Assembly (NCBI RefSeq): GCF_003289965.1
Contig: NZ_QMBQ01000003.1
Span: 558,001-622,000 of the forward strand
From: Mesorhizobium atlanticum
GTDB taxonomy: Bacteria > Pseudomonadota > Alphaproteobacteria > Rhizobiales > Rhizobiaceae
Reading direction: 5' to 3'
DNA: 64,000 nucleotides
The notes under the pieces were generated by a model. It saw only the letters and a program-made list of their open reading frames with translations, was not told the origin of the DNA and did no database searches. Positions 1-8,963 of this stretch are shown here, piece after piece (within the stretch, counting starts at the first letter, position 1; every line of letters begins with the position of its first letter). Both the position numbers and the translations under genes were made by a program.

Positions 1-192
1 TACCTCTATGACCTGGCTTCAGGCTTCCATGCACAGTGGAATCGCGGCCACGACAATCAAGACTTACGTTTTGTTAAGGTTAACGACCGAGAATCAACCT
101 ATGCCAGACTAGGGCTGGTGCAGGCTGTTTCGGATGTCTTGACCTCCGGCCTGACGCTGATCGGGGCTGACGCGCCTACCGAAATGCGTTAG
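1..192 (+). CDS. argS: Arginyl-tRNA synthetase, C-terminal end (partial)
   Basis: Frame 1 is open from the window edge to a TAG at 190-192 and gives 63 residues. They match the anticodon-binding DALR domain end of class I arginyl-tRNA synthetase: a 'LYDLASGFH' helix, 'DLRFVKVND', and the family-typical end '[10 protein letters not shown]'. The enzyme charges tRNA-Arg in the cytoplasm. The 5' part, with the HIGH and KMSKS motifs, lies outside the window. The SPOR-domain gene follows on the same strand after about 100 bp, an order common in Rhizobiales. Confidence 0.9.
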   Translation, partial: YLYDLASGFHAQWNRGHDNQDLRFVKVNDRESTYARLGLVQAVSDVLTSGLTLIGADAPTEMR

Positions 193-295
193 GTTTAACT
201 AAAAAACCTGTCACCTTTTGCCCACATTGCGCTGGTAAGGGCCAACCCTGCGCGACGTCCATGGCGTCCGACTGTGTGCGAGTTCGGGAACAATA

Positions 296-3200
296 ATGGC
301 AGACAGAACCCCGCTGAAAGCAGCCGACCACAACAATATCGCCGACGATGATCCGTTCGCGGAGCTGACCCGGATCATGGGTTTCGATCCGCGCCAGCCG
401 GTCAGGCAGCCGGCCCCTGCGGCCGAGAAAGCCATGCCGGCTAACCAGGCTCCTGCTGCTGACGACTTCGACATCGACCTCGAGAAGGAGTTGATGGGCG
501 AGTTCGATTCCGTCGAGGAAAGCGAGCCGGTCGCGCAGCAGGCTGTCGTGCATCAGATCAGGCAGGAACCGGCTTTCGAGCCTGCCGGCGTCGCCGCGAA
601 TGCCGACGAGTTGACGGCATCCTTCGAGCAGGATTTCGTCTTCGACGACGCGGCCGACCACGCCGACTTTGCCGTGGCGCGCGCGCCAGAGCCGCAGTTC
701 GCTCCAGAGCCGCGCGTCGCGGCTCAGCCGGAAGTCGCGCCAGAGGCGCATCTCGCATCCGAGCATTTCGCGCCGGAGCCGCAAGCGGCTCCCGAGCCGG
801 AAGTCGCTTTCGACGATGATTTCGACAAGGCCGTCGCCAGTTCGCTCGATATCTCGCCGGTCGAAGATGATCTTTCGATCGATCATGAAATGGCGGCTTC
901 GCTGGACCAGGATTTCCGGCTCGACCATGACGAGCCGGCGGATGCCCGTCAGGATGCCGTCGAAGCCATGCAGGCCGCGAGCGAAGAGGCGTTCGACGGC
1001 GATTTCGACAGCGCGGTCCAGATGTCGCTCGAAGACGAGCTGTCGTTTGAAAGCCATGAGCCCGAGCAGCACGCGCAGGCTGAAAGCCATGAGCCCGAGC
1101 GGCATGCGCAGGCCGTCGAGCCGCTCGAAGCTCATGCAGCCGCTCCGCTGATCTCAGAGGATGATTTCGCAGGTCATTTCGACCAGGCGCTGAGCGATGA
1201 TGTCAATCTCGGCCAGGATCAGGGTCTTCAGGAGCCGGAGCTGTCGCTCGGCGACGAGCCGGAGCCGATGGTCGAAGCGGAGGCCGCCCACTTTGCCGCT
1301 GAGCCGGAACCCGCCGCGCCCGAACCTTCCGCCGCGCTGACCCTCGATGACGATTTCGAGCTGAGCTTCCGCGACGCGCTGAACGAAGAGCCGCAAGCTC
1401 CGGCGGAGCCCCCCGCCGCGTTGCAGCCGGCCGCGCCGGCTCCGGTCATTGCCGCTCCGGTGCCATCAGTCGCCGCTGCTCCGGTCCCTCTGGTCGCGGC
1501 TATGGAGCCGGCAAAGCCGGCCGCCAGCGAGCGCAGCCTGGAGGACGAGCTCAACGCGCTGCTCGGCGCCATGACCGCGCGGCCGATGCCCACGGTCAAG
1601 GAGCCTGCTCCCGCGCCACGGCTGGTTGCCGAACCCGAGAGCCACGCCGGTGGGCACGCGGCCGCCGACGATCTCGACTGGGATCTCGACGAGCACCAGC
1701 CGACGCAGGACGGGCAGGATGCTCAGCCGGTCGAGAGCGCCCTGGACAACCTGCTCGCCAACGAGCTCGACCGCCAGGATTTTACGCCCTCGGCCAAGGC
1801 CGAATCCTCCGGGACCGGGCCTTCTGCGGACGAACAGGGCATTGATTTCGACGACGACGCCTTCGGCGCCGCTTTCGCCAAGAGTATCGAGGCCGAGCAG
1901 GCGGCTGCCCTGGCGAAGTCTCCGGCAAATTCGTCTGATTGGATGCATCCGACGCCGGTCGAGCAGACAAGGTCGTGGAGCCGTTCGACCCCGACCGCCG
2001 CTCCGCCTGTGCAAGCCTCGTTCGCGGCAGAGCCGGCCCCCGCGGCGCCGGTGCAGATGGCAGCGCCTTCAGTGCCGCTGCAGATGACCGCGCCTGCTTA
2101 TCGCAACGAGCCGGCACCGGATTATTCCGCCTATGCCAAGCCGGCGCAGGCCCCGATGGCTACGCCGCAGCCCCACCGGCATGACGAGGTGCCGGACGTC
2201 GAGACGGTCGATGTTCCGGAGCGCGTCGTTGCGCTCGCCGACGACCTCGACATTCCGGAGCTCAGCTTCGAGGAGGATCAGCCGGCCGCTGCCGCTTATG
2301 ACGATCTGGACGCGGAATTCGCGAGCCTGCTCACGGACATGAACGCGACGGAGATCGCATCGGCGCCCGTGCAGAACCGTGGCTATGACGACGAAACCTA
2401 CAGCGCCGGCTTCAACGGCTATGACCGTCGCGACTTGCGGGCCGAGGCTCAGGCGGCTCCAGCCGCTCCGGCTTCCTTCGCCGCCGCGAAAGACTATGAC
2501 GCTGACGATCTGCCCGGCAGCCGGCCTGTCTCGCAGGCGGACGAATTCGCTCCGGATGAGCTCGATTACGATCCTGAGCTCGAAGAGGCGATGGCGATCC
2601 CCGGGCTTGGCGAACGCGAAGCGGCGCAGCCGCGCCGTCGCGGCACGATGATTGCTGCGCTGGTCGGCGCCGTGGTGGTTCTCGGCGGCCTTGGCGCGCT
2701 GGCCTTCTCTTTTGGCGGCAAGGGCGGCAGCGAGGCTCCGGTCATCGTCAAAGCCGACAATTCGCCGATCAAGGTGAAGCCCGAAAATCCGGGCGGCACG
2801 GTGGTGCCGAACCAGGACAACAAGGTTTATGACGCGGTTGCCAAGGGTGGCGGCACGGCCAAGCCCGCCGAGCCGGTGCAGCAGAAGCTGGTGAACACCA
2901 CCGAACAGCCCGTGGACCTGGCCTCGAAAGAACCGCCGCCGAGCCGCGTGGTCGATCTTTCGCCCAACGACACCGGCGCCCCGGCCGGCACTGACGCCGC
3001 TGGCAATTCGGACACAGCATTGCCCGGCGTCGAGCAGGCGGCTTCGCCTGAAAGCGCGCAAACTGCTGCGCCGGCAAGCGCGCAACCGGCGGCGCCTGCG
3101 CCGAAGTCGGAAGACCGCATCGCCCAGGTGCTGCAGCAGGATGAGGTCAACACCGCCAACAACAACGATGTTGTCGCCGTCGCGCCGCGCAAGGTGAAGA

Positions 3201-3823
3201 CCATGATGGTCAAGCCTGACGGCTCGCTGGTGCCGCGCGAGGATCCGACCCCGGCCGCGCCGAAGGTTGCGGCGGCCGAGCCGAGCGATCCGGCGCCGCA
3301 GCATGTCGCGCCGGCCTCCGATGGCCAGCAGACGGGAACCGTAGCTTCCGGTACAGACCAGGCCGATACAAGCCAGGCCAATGCTGGCCACGCCGATGCG
3401 GCGACCGTGAAGCCGGCGAAGCCCGCTAATAAGAAGACTGAAGCCAAGGCGCAGTCGACCAACACCCCGGCGGTGGTGCCGGTGGCGCCGGCGCGCCCGT
3501 CCGACCAGCCGGTCGATATCGTCGGTGAGGTCAAGCCGGACCAGGTCGCTTCCATCGATCCGGCGGCGGCAGCCGGCGGCGGCTCGTGGTCGATGCAGAT
3601 CGCCTCGCAGCCGACGGTTGAAAGCGCCCAGTCGACCTATCAGGACCTGCAGCGCCGCTACGGCAGCGTGCTCTCCGGCCGCACCGCCAACATCGTCAAG
3701 GCCGAGGTCGCGGGCAAGGGCACCTTCTACCGTGTCCGTGTCCCGGCCCAGTCGCGCAACGATGCGATCGCGCTCTGCACCAGCTACAAGGCAGCCGGCG
3801 GCAACTGCTTCGTATCGCGCTGA
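296..3823 (+). CDS. Large SPOR-domain cell-envelope protein
   Basis: This is a 1175-residue bitopic inner-membrane protein. Residues 1 to about 782 are very acidic and Pro/Ala-rich with no visible enzyme fold. A single transmembrane helix lies near 784-806 after an Arg-rich stop (PRRRG). A periplasmic Pro/Ala/Thr linker leads to a C-terminal SPOR domain (about 1095-1175, from 'WSMQIASQPTVESA' to 'GGNCFVSR'). SPOR domains bind denuded septal peptidoglycan, so a role in division or envelope maintenance is likely. The cytoplasmic region carries many short DDxF-x-A-L-like repeats. Its position between argS and nagZ is typical of Rhizobiales. The long antisense frames over it reflect its codon composition. 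ATG 296 is the first start after argS. Confidence 0.88.
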   Translation: MADRTPLKAADHNNIADDDPFAELTRIMGFDPRQPVRQPAPAAEKAMPANQAPAADDFDIDLEKELMGEFDSVEESEPVAQQAVVHQIRQEPAFEPAGVAANADELTASFEQDFVFDDAADHADFAVARAPEPQFAPEPRVAAQPEVAPEAHLASEHFAPEPQAAPEPEVAFDDDFDKAVASSLDISPVEDDLSIDHEMAASLDQDFRLDHDEPADARQDAVEAMQAASEEAFDGDFDSAVQMSLEDELSFESHEPEQHAQAESHEPERHAQAVEPLEAHAAAPLISEDDFAGHFDQALSDDVNLGQDQGLQEPELSLGDEPEPMVEAEAAHFAAEPEPAAPEPSAALTLDDDFELSFRDALNEEPQAPAEPPAALQPAAPAPVIAAPVPSVAAAPVPLVAAMEPAKPAASERSLEDELNALLGAMTARPMPTVKEPAPAPRLVAEPESHAGGHAAADDLDWDLDEHQPTQDGQDAQPVESALDNLLANELDRQDFTPSAKAESSGTGPSADEQGIDFDDDAFGAAFAKSIEAEQAAALAKSPANSSDWMHPTPVEQTRSWSRSTPTAAPPVQASFAAEPAPAAPVQMAAPSVPLQMTAPAYRNEPAPDYSAYAKPAQAPMATPQPHRHDEVPDVETVDVPERVVALADDLDIPELSFEEDQPAAAAYDDLDAEFASLLTDMNATEIASAPVQNRGYDDETYSAGFNGYDRRDLRAEAQAAPAAPASFAAAKDYDADDLPGSRPVSQADEFAPDELDYDPELEEAMAIPGLGEREAAQPRRRGTMIAALVGAVVVLGGLGALAFSFGGKGGSEAPVIVKADNSPIKVKPENPGGTVVPNQDNKVYDAVAKGGGTAKPAEPVQQKLVNTTEQPVDLASKEPPPSRVVDLSPNDTGAPAGTDAAGNSDTALPGVEQAASPESAQTAAPASAQPAAPAPKSEDRIAQVLQQDEVNTANNNDVVAVAPRKVKTMMVKPDGSLVPREDPTPAAPKVAAAEPSDPAPQHVAPASDGQQTGTVASGTDQADTSQANAGHADAATVKPAKPANKKTEAKAQSTNTPAVVPVAPARPSDQPVDIVGEVKPDQVASIDPAAAAGGGSWSMQIASQPTVESAQSTYQDLQRRYGSVLSGRTANIVKAEVAGKGTFYRVRVPAQSRNDAIALCTSYKAAGGNCFVSR
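1049..1114 (+). repeat. 33-bp tandem duplication inside the SPOR gene
   Basis: Two near-identical 33-bp units start at 1049 and 1082. They encode the consecutive peptides ESHEPEQHAQA and ESHEPERHAQA. The duplication keeps the frame and lies in the disordered acidic region, where length changes would be tolerated. Confidence 0.7.
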
Positions 3824-3838
3824 TAGATTGGAGCTTCC

Positions 3839-3874
3839 AAAGCCGGCGCCGCCGCAAGGCCGCGCCGGCTTTTC
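3839..3874 (+). terminator. Rho-independent terminator after the SPOR gene
   Basis: An 11-bp perfect stem (3839-3849 paired with 3862-3872) with a GC-rich core is followed by TTTT. It lies just after the SPOR stop codon and before nagZ, so nagZ probably has its own promoter or depends on read-through. Confidence 0.75.
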
Positions 3875-3955
3875 GTTGTGGACGGTTGCAGGCTTTGACC
3901 GGTCGGAGGGCAGGGGTGATTCCCTTCGCCTTGCCAAAGCCTTAAGCTTCCGTGC

Positions 3956-4975
3956 ATGAGCGAATCAAAATCCATGATCCTCGGCTGCGCCGGGAAATCC
4001 CTCACCGAAGATGAAATCCGCTTCTATCGGGATGAACGTCCCTGGGGTTTCATCCTGTTTGCGCGCAACATCGGCGAAGCCGGGCAGATCCGCGACCTGG
4101 TCGCCGCGATGCGCGACTGCGTCGGTCGCCCGGATGCACCGGTCTTCATCGACCAGGAAGGCGGCAGGGTGCAGCGTCTGCGTCCGCCGCTGGCGCCGAA
4201 CTATCCGGCCGGCGGTGCGCTTGGCGCGTTGTGGCGCGATGATCGCGAGGCCGGGCGCCGTGCGGCCTGGCTGCTGGCACGGCTGCATGCCTTCGATCTT
4301 TCCCGCCTGGGCATAACCGCCGACTGCCTGCCGGTGCTCGACGTGCCGGTCGAAGGCGCCAGCGACGTCATCGGTGCGCGCGCCTATGGCAAGGAGCCCA
4401 ATGCGGTGATCGAGCTTGGCCGGGCCTCGGCCGAGGGGTTGATGGCCGGCGGCGTGCTGCCGGTGATGAAGCATATTCCCGGCCACGGCCGCGCCTTTGC
4501 CGACACGCATTTCGCGCTGCCGACCGTCGATACGCCGCTCGATGAGTTGCGCCGGCATGATTTCGCCCCGTTCAAGGCGTTGAACGAGCTGCCGATGGCA
4601 ATGACGGCGCATGTCGTCTACAGCGCCGTCGACCCCGACAATCCGGCGACGACGTCCGCCAAGGTCGTCGATCAGGTGATCCGCGGCGAGATCGGCTTCG
4701 ACGGGCTGCTGATGAGCGACGACACCTCGATGAAGGCACTTTCTGGGGATTTCCCGACAAAGGCGGCCTCGATCCTTGCGGCCGGCTGCGATCTCGTCCT
4801 TCACTGCAACGGCGTTTTCGAGGAGATGTCGGGGATCGCGTCGCGCACGACGACGCTGTCGGGCAAGTCTTTGCAGCGTGCTGACCGAGCGCTGACCTAT
4901 ATAAAGGATCGCGACGTCGCCGACGAAACGGCGATACGCGCGGAATTTGCCACCTATTTCGAGGCGGTGGCCTGA
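3956..4975 (+). CDS. nagZ: Beta-N-acetylhexosaminidase NagZ (GH3)
   Basis: This 339-residue cytoplasmic glycoside hydrolase family 3 enzyme removes GlcNAc from anhydromuropeptides during peptidoglycan recycling. The signature KHIPGHGRA loop is at about 172-180; its His is the family's acid/base residue. The nucleophile Asp is in 'LLMSDDTSM' at about 252-260. 'DQEGGRVQR' near 66-74 is the usual substrate-site segment. The length is normal for single-domain NagZ and there is no signal peptide. scpA and scpB follow closely on the same strand, an order conserved in Rhizobiales, suggesting co-transcription. Confidence 0.95.
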   Translation: MSESKSMILGCAGKSLTEDEIRFYRDERPWGFILFARNIGEAGQIRDLVAAMRDCVGRPDAPVFIDQEGGRVQRLRPPLAPNYPAGGALGALWRDDREAGRRAAWLLARLHAFDLSRLGITADCLPVLDVPVEGASDVIGARAYGKEPNAVIELGRASAEGLMAGGVLPVMKHIPGHGRAFADTHFALPTVDTPLDELRRHDFAPFKALNELPMAMTAHVVYSAVDPDNPATTSAKVVDQVIRGEIGFDGLLMSDDTSMKALSGDFPTKAASILAAGCDLVLHCNGVFEEMSGIASRTTTLSGKSLQRADRALTYIKDRDVADETAIRAEFATYFEAVA

Positions 4976-4995
4976 ACCGAAGGGACGAAAGGCAA

Positions 4996-5838
4996 GTGGC
5001 GGAGACATTGGAAGGCAAGGCCGCGAAGGCCGCACCGATGGACCGTCTGTGGGCCGAGAACGACGATTCACGCCTGACCGGCGACCCCTCGCTGGTCGTC
5101 GACGTGGCCGGTTTCGAAGGCCCGCTCGATCTTCTCTTGCATCTTGCCCGCAACCAGAAGGTCGATCTGGCGCGCATTTCGATCCTGGCTTTGGCCGAGC
5201 AGTATCTGGCCTTCATCGAGAAGGTGCGGGCGCTGAGATTGGAGCTTGCCGCCGATTATCTGGTGATGGCGGCATGGCTTGCCTTCCTGAAATCGAAGCT
5301 GCTGATCCCGAAACAGCCGGGCGAGGAGGGCGAAAGCGGCGAGGAACTGGCGGCGGTGCTGCAATTCCGGCTGAAGCGGCTGGAAGCCATGCGCGACGCC
5401 GCGGCGCGGCTGGTCAACCGCAATCGCCTCGGTCGCGACGTCTTTGCGCGCGGCATGCCGGAAATGGTCATCATCGAGAAGCGCAACAGCTTTTCGGCCT
5501 CGCTCTACGATCTGCTCACCGCCTACGCGCAGCAGCGCCAGCGGCAGGCGATCAACAATGTGACGATCGCCCGGCGCGCCGTGTGGTCGCTGAAGGATGC
5601 GCGTGAGGTGCTCGCGCGGCTGGTCGGCTCGGTCGGCGACTGGACGGCGCTCGACAGCTTCCTGATCGAATATCTGGCCGCGCCGGAAGAGAAGCGCACG
5701 GCGATGGCCAGTTCCTTCGCGGCAACGCTCGAAATGGTGCGCGAGGGCAAGCTGGAGGTGCGGCAGGATCAGGTGTTCGCGCCGATCTATCTGCGCGGCC
5801 GCGCGCAAAGGGTGAAGGCAGTCGAGGTGGTATCATGA
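4996..5838 (+). CDS. scpA: Segregation and condensation protein A
   Basis: This is a 280-residue kleisin subunit of the SMC-ScpA-ScpB condensin. 'FEGPLDLLLHLARNQKVDL', the ScpA signature, begins near residue 38 after a short lead. The C-terminal winged-helix region binds the SMC head. The start is GTG at 4996, preceded by a GGGACGAAAGG purine tract. It lies 20 bp after nagZ and overlaps scpB by 4 bp (ATGA), so the partners are translationally coupled. The SMC gene itself is not in this window. Confidence 0.93.
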   Translation: MAETLEGKAAKAAPMDRLWAENDDSRLTGDPSLVVDVAGFEGPLDLLLHLARNQKVDLARISILALAEQYLAFIEKVRALRLELAADYLVMAAWLAFLKSKLLIPKQPGEEGESGEELAAVLQFRLKRLEAMRDAAARLVNRNRLGRDVFARGMPEMVIIEKRNSFSASLYDLLTAYAQQRQRQAINNVTIARRAVWSLKDAREVLARLVGSVGDWTALDSFLIEYLAAPEEKRTAMASSFAATLEMVREGKLEVRQDQVFAPIYLRGRAQRVKAVEVVS

Positions 5839-6590
5839 GCGAACGCGCCAACGCTTCGGTCATCCCGTTCAAGGTCGAGGACGAGCCGGAAGACGAGATG
5901 GCCGAGCAGGGTTCGATCGAGAACCCCGCCGAGCGGCTGCAATTGTCGGAAGCCGTGCGCATGGCCGAGGCGATCGTTTTCGCCAGCGCCGAGCCGGTCA
6001 GCGAAAAGCAGCTTGCCGCGCGTCTGCCTGAAGGTGTCAACATCGCCGCCGCGATGGCCGATCTGCAGCAGATCTATGCCAAGCGCGGCGTCAACCTGGT
6101 GCGGGTCGGCGATGCCTGGGCCTTCCGCACCGCCGGCGATCTCGCCTTCCTGATGAGCCGGGATTCCGTCCAGCAGAGAAAGCTATCGCGCGCGGCGCTC
6201 GAAGTGCTCGCGATCATCGCCTATCACCAGCCCGTCACGCGCGCCGAGATCGAGGACATCCGGGGCGTGGAGACCTCCAAGGGCACGCTCGACACGCTGC
6301 TCGAAACGGAATGGGTCAGGATGCGCGGCCGCCGCCGCACGCCCGGGCGGCCGGTGACCTATGGCACCACCGATGCCTTCCTCGACCATTTCGCGCTTGA
6401 GGAGATCCGCGATCTCCCCGGCATGGAAGAGCTGAAGGGCGCCGGCCTGCTCTCGACGCGCATGCCGGCCAATTTCTCGATGCCGGTGCCGCCGGCCGAT
6501 CCGGACGCGCTGACCGAGGACGAGGATGCGCTGACCGATATCGACCTCGAGGAGCTCGGGCTGCTGACGCCGCGCGTCACGGAAGAGTGA
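5835..6590 (+). CDS. scpB: Segregation and condensation protein B
   Basis: This is a 251-residue ScpB. Paired winged-helix domains are visible from about 35 to 190, including the conserved 'ALEVLAIIAYHQPVTRAEIE' stretch, 'RGV' and 'GRPVTYGTT'. ScpB dimers stabilise ScpA on the SMC ring for chromosome segregation. The extended N-terminus and the acidic C-terminal tail are typical of alphaproteobacterial homologues. Its ATG overlaps the scpA stop. The stop codon is immediately followed by a mosaic intergenic repeat. Confidence 0.93.
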   Translation: MSERANASVIPFKVEDEPEDEMAEQGSIENPAERLQLSEAVRMAEAIVFASAEPVSEKQLAARLPEGVNIAAAMADLQQIYAKRGVNLVRVGDAWAFRTAGDLAFLMSRDSVQQRKLSRAALEVLAIIAYHQPVTRAEIEDIRGVETSKGTLDTLLETEWVRMRGRRRTPGRPVTYGTTDAFLDHFALEEIRDLPGMEELKGAGLLSTRMPANFSMPVPPADPDALTEDEDALTDIDLEELGLLTPRVTEE

Positions 6591-6700
6591 CCTAAAGCGC
6601 GTCGCGATCTTTCAGATTCGCTCCATGCGCTTTAGTTTTTGATTTTACGCATGTCTTTATCCCGAAACCGGTTCCCACTTTTGGGAGACATGCTTTAGGG
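6591..6700. repeat. Mosaic palindromic intergenic repeat (copy 1)
   Basis: Two inverted-repeat modules. The first is bounded by CTAAAGCGC and GCGCTTTAG. The second runs from GCATGTCTTTATCCCG to GGGAGACATGC. Related modules recur at 7111, 8840, 17381 and 20576 in this window. The layout resembles RIME-type mosaic elements of rhizobia. The element starts directly after the scpB stop and could form stem-loops in the transcript. Confidence 0.75.
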
Positions 6701-6873
6701 AACCGGCACGAATGGTTTATTAGCAAGGCCTGCGCGGATTCGTAGCAAGGCGCTCACGCCGAAAGTGCGTGACATCCGCTAGCCATTTTATCAACTTCAT
6801 TGCGGTTGTGTTTGAATCCCCGAGCGAAAACGCATAGATCATCGCCGAGGGAAAACATTCGAGAGAGATCGTT

Positions 6874-7092
6874 ATGGGTTCGTTTTCGATTTGGCATTGG
6901 ATGATCGTGCTGGTCATCGTGCTTCTGGTGTTTGGCCGCGGCAAGATCCCGGAGTTGATGGGCGACATGGCCAAGGGCATCAAGAGCTTCAAGAAGGGCA
7001 TGGCTGACGACGACGTTGACGACAAGCGTACCGTCGAGCACCGTGCCGACGAGACTGTTTCGCCGGCCAAGGAAAAGGTCAGCAAGAGCTGA
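6874..7092 (+). CDS. tatA: Sec-independent protein translocase subunit TatA
   Basis: This is a 72-residue TatA. The short N-terminal membrane helix (about 6-20) is followed by the FG hinge '[10 protein letters not shown]', an amphipathic helix '[15 protein letters not shown]' and an acidic tail. TatA polymerises to pass folded twin-arginine substrates across the inner membrane. It is the first gene of a tatABC set; tatB begins about 80 bp downstream after a partial repeat. The length is normal. Confidence 0.95.
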   Translation: MGSFSIWHWMIVLVIVLLVFGRGKIPELMGDMAKGIKSFKKGMADDDVDDKRTVEHRADETVSPAKEKVSKS

Positions 7093-7110
7093 TCTCGGTT
7101 GTTGCTTTGA

Positions 7111-7155
7111 GCATGCCGTTGTCCCAAAACCGCTTCGCATGGGCGGGCGGCATGC
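7111..7155. repeat. Partial mosaic repeat between tatA and tatB
   Basis: One palindromic module bounded by GCATGCCG and GGCGGCATGC, with an internal GTTGTCCCAAAACCGC. It corresponds to the second module of the copies at 6591 and 8840. It could fold in the tatAB transcript and modulate the ratio of the two products. Confidence 0.65.
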
Positions 7156-7175
7156 ACGCGTCGGAATAGATTGTC

Positions 7176-7904
7176 ATGTTCGAAGTCGGTTGGAGCGAAC
7201 TGCTGGTGATCGCGGTCGTCATGATCGTGGTCGTCGGGCCCAAGGATTTGCCCAACATGCTGCGCACCTTCGGCCGTACCGCGGCGAAACTGCGCGCCAT
7301 GGCCGGCGACTTCCAGAAGCAGTTCAATGAGGCGCTGAAGGAAGCCGAGCTCGACGACGTCAAGAGTTCGATCGACAGTCTCCGCGGCCTCAATCCGATG
7401 AACGAGGTGCGCAAGCAGCTCAATCCGTTCGAGCAGGCCGCCGCCGATGTGCGGGCCGGCGTCGATACGATGATGAAGCCGAAGCCCGCCGCCGACCCGG
7501 CCGCGCCGGCAGCCGACACGCCGCAGCCCGCCGAGCCGTTGAAAAACGGCGCGACGGACATGCCCGGCGTCGGCGCAACCGAGTCTGCCTCGGCCGCCCC
7601 GATCTTCCCCGCCATGACTGACGCCTCCGTCACGGCATCGGTTCTGGACGCGCCTATGGCGGCCAAGCCGGCGAAAAAAGCTGCAACCGCAAAAGCCAAG
7701 ACGACCGGCGCAGCGGCGAAAACGGTGGTGGCACCGAAGGCATCGGCCGCAAAGGCGCCAGCCAAGGCTACGCCGGCTGCGGCCACAGCCGCCGGGCCCG
7801 CCAGGAAGGCCGCGCCCAAGGCTGAGGCAAAGCCTGCCGCGGCCAAGAAGCCGGCCTCCAAGAAGACGGCCGACAGCAAGAAGACGGCGGGAGCCGCCAA
7901 GTGA
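7176..7904 (+). CDS. tatB: Sec-independent protein translocase subunit TatB
   Basis: This is a 242-residue TatB. The N-terminal helix 'MFEVGWSELLVIAVVMIVVVGPKDLP' shows the TatB Glu and Pro-Lys-Asp-Leu-Pro hinge, followed by the 'LRTFGRTAAKLR' amphipathic helix. TatB forms the twin-arginine receptor with TatC. It is much longer than the E. coli protein (about 170 residues) because of an Ala/Lys/Pro-rich low-complexity tail from about residue 165 to the end. It overlaps tatC by 4 bp (GTGA). Confidence 0.93.
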   Translation: MFEVGWSELLVIAVVMIVVVGPKDLPNMLRTFGRTAAKLRAMAGDFQKQFNEALKEAELDDVKSSIDSLRGLNPMNEVRKQLNPFEQAAADVRAGVDTMMKPKPAADPAAPAADTPQPAEPLKNGATDMPGVGATESASAAPIFPAMTDASVTASVLDAPMAAKPAKKAATAKAKTTGAAAKTVVAPKASAAKAPAKATPAAATAAGPARKAAPKAEAKPAAAKKPASKKTADSKKTAGAAK

Positions 7905-8758
7905 GCGTATCGGACAAGGAGCGAGAAGAAATCGAGAAATCGTCGGCGCCGCTGATCGAGCATCTCATCGAATTGCGCCGCCGCCTGATCTGGTCGCTGG
8001 GCGGCTTTTTCGTCGCCTTTCTCGTCTGCTTCTTCTTCGCCAAGCGCCTGTTCAACCTTCTGGTCATTCCCTTCAAATGGGCGACGCAATGGGCGGGCCT
8101 AGACCCGCACAAGGTCGAGCTGATCTACACCGCGCCGCAGGAGTTCTTCTTTACCCAGGTGAAGCTCGCCATGTTCGGCGGCATGGTCATCGCCTTCCCG
8201 CTGATCGCCACGCAGATCTACAAATTCATCGCCCCGGGCCTCTACAAGAACGAGCGCAACGCCTTCCTGCCATTCCTGATCGCCTCGCCCATCCTGTTCC
8301 TGATGGGTGCCTCGCTGGTCTATTTCTTCTTCACCCCGATGGTGATGTGGTTCTTCCTCGCCATGCAGCAGGTCGGCACCAACGACCAGGTGCAGATTTC
8401 GCTGCTGCCGAAGGTGTCGGAATATCTCAGCCTGATCATGACGCTGATCTTCTCCTTCGGCCTGGTGTTCCAGCTGCCGGTGGTGACCAGCCTTTTGACG
8501 CGCGTCGGCCTGTTGTCGTCGCAGGCGCTGGCCGAGAAGCGCAAATGGGCGATCGTGCTTTCCTTCGTGGTCGCCGCCGTGCTGACGCCGCCCGATCCGA
8601 TGAGCCAATGCGGCCTCGCCATTCCGACCATCATCCTCTACGAGGTCGCCATCTGGTCCTCCCGTATGATCGAGCGCAGCCAGGCACGCGACCGCCTGGC
8701 GCGCGAGCAGGCTGAGAGCTCGGTCGCCAGCAACACGCCGGACGCGCCCTCCAGCTAA
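7901..8758 (+). CDS. tatC: Sec-independent protein translocase subunit TatC
   Basis: This is a 285-residue polytopic membrane protein with six predicted helices. The cytoplasmic N-terminus carries the conserved 'PLIEHLIELRRRL' segment that contacts the twin-arginine signal. Later family landmarks include 'APQEFFFTQVKLA' and 'SFGLVFQLPV'. The start is GTG 7901, overlapping the tatB stop by 4 bp. It is the last gene of the tat cluster and is followed by another mosaic repeat. Confidence 0.95.
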   Translation: MSVSDKEREEIEKSSAPLIEHLIELRRRLIWSLGGFFVAFLVCFFFAKRLFNLLVIPFKWATQWAGLDPHKVELIYTAPQEFFFTQVKLAMFGGMVIAFPLIATQIYKFIAPGLYKNERNAFLPFLIASPILFLMGASLVYFFFTPMVMWFFLAMQQVGTNDQVQISLLPKVSEYLSLIMTLIFSFGLVFQLPVVTSLLTRVGLLSSQALAEKRKWAIVLSFVVAAVLTPPDPMSQCGLAIPTIILYEVAIWSSRMIERSQARDRLAREQAESSVASNTPDAPSS

Positions 8759-8839
8759 GCGGCGGCAAGGCAGGGAAATCGAGGCGGCGCGCCTATCCGC
8801 CGTCTTGCATCGATGGCGGATGCGGTTTACGCCCTCGAT

Positions 8840-8946
8840 CCTTAAAGCGCGTCGCGCTGAAACGGATTCAAGCGTCGCGCTTTAAGTCTTTAGTTTGATG
8901 CATGTCGTTGCCCCAGAACCGCGACACACTTCTGGGCGACCTGCAT
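8840..8946. repeat. Mosaic palindromic intergenic repeat (copy 3)
   Basis: It has the same two-module order as the copy at 6591. The first module runs from TTAAAGCGCGTCGCG to GTCGCGCTTTAA, the second from GCATGTCGTTGCCCCAGAACC to TTCTGGGCGACCTGC. It fills most of the tatC-serS gap. Confidence 0.75.
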
Positions 8947-8963
8947 TGTTTTGAGGATCGACC

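Noticed and set aside
2069..3937. 622-codon open frame on the minus strand
   Set aside because: It is fully antisense to the SPOR gene, Arg-rich, with no domain; typical of GC-rich codon shadowing.
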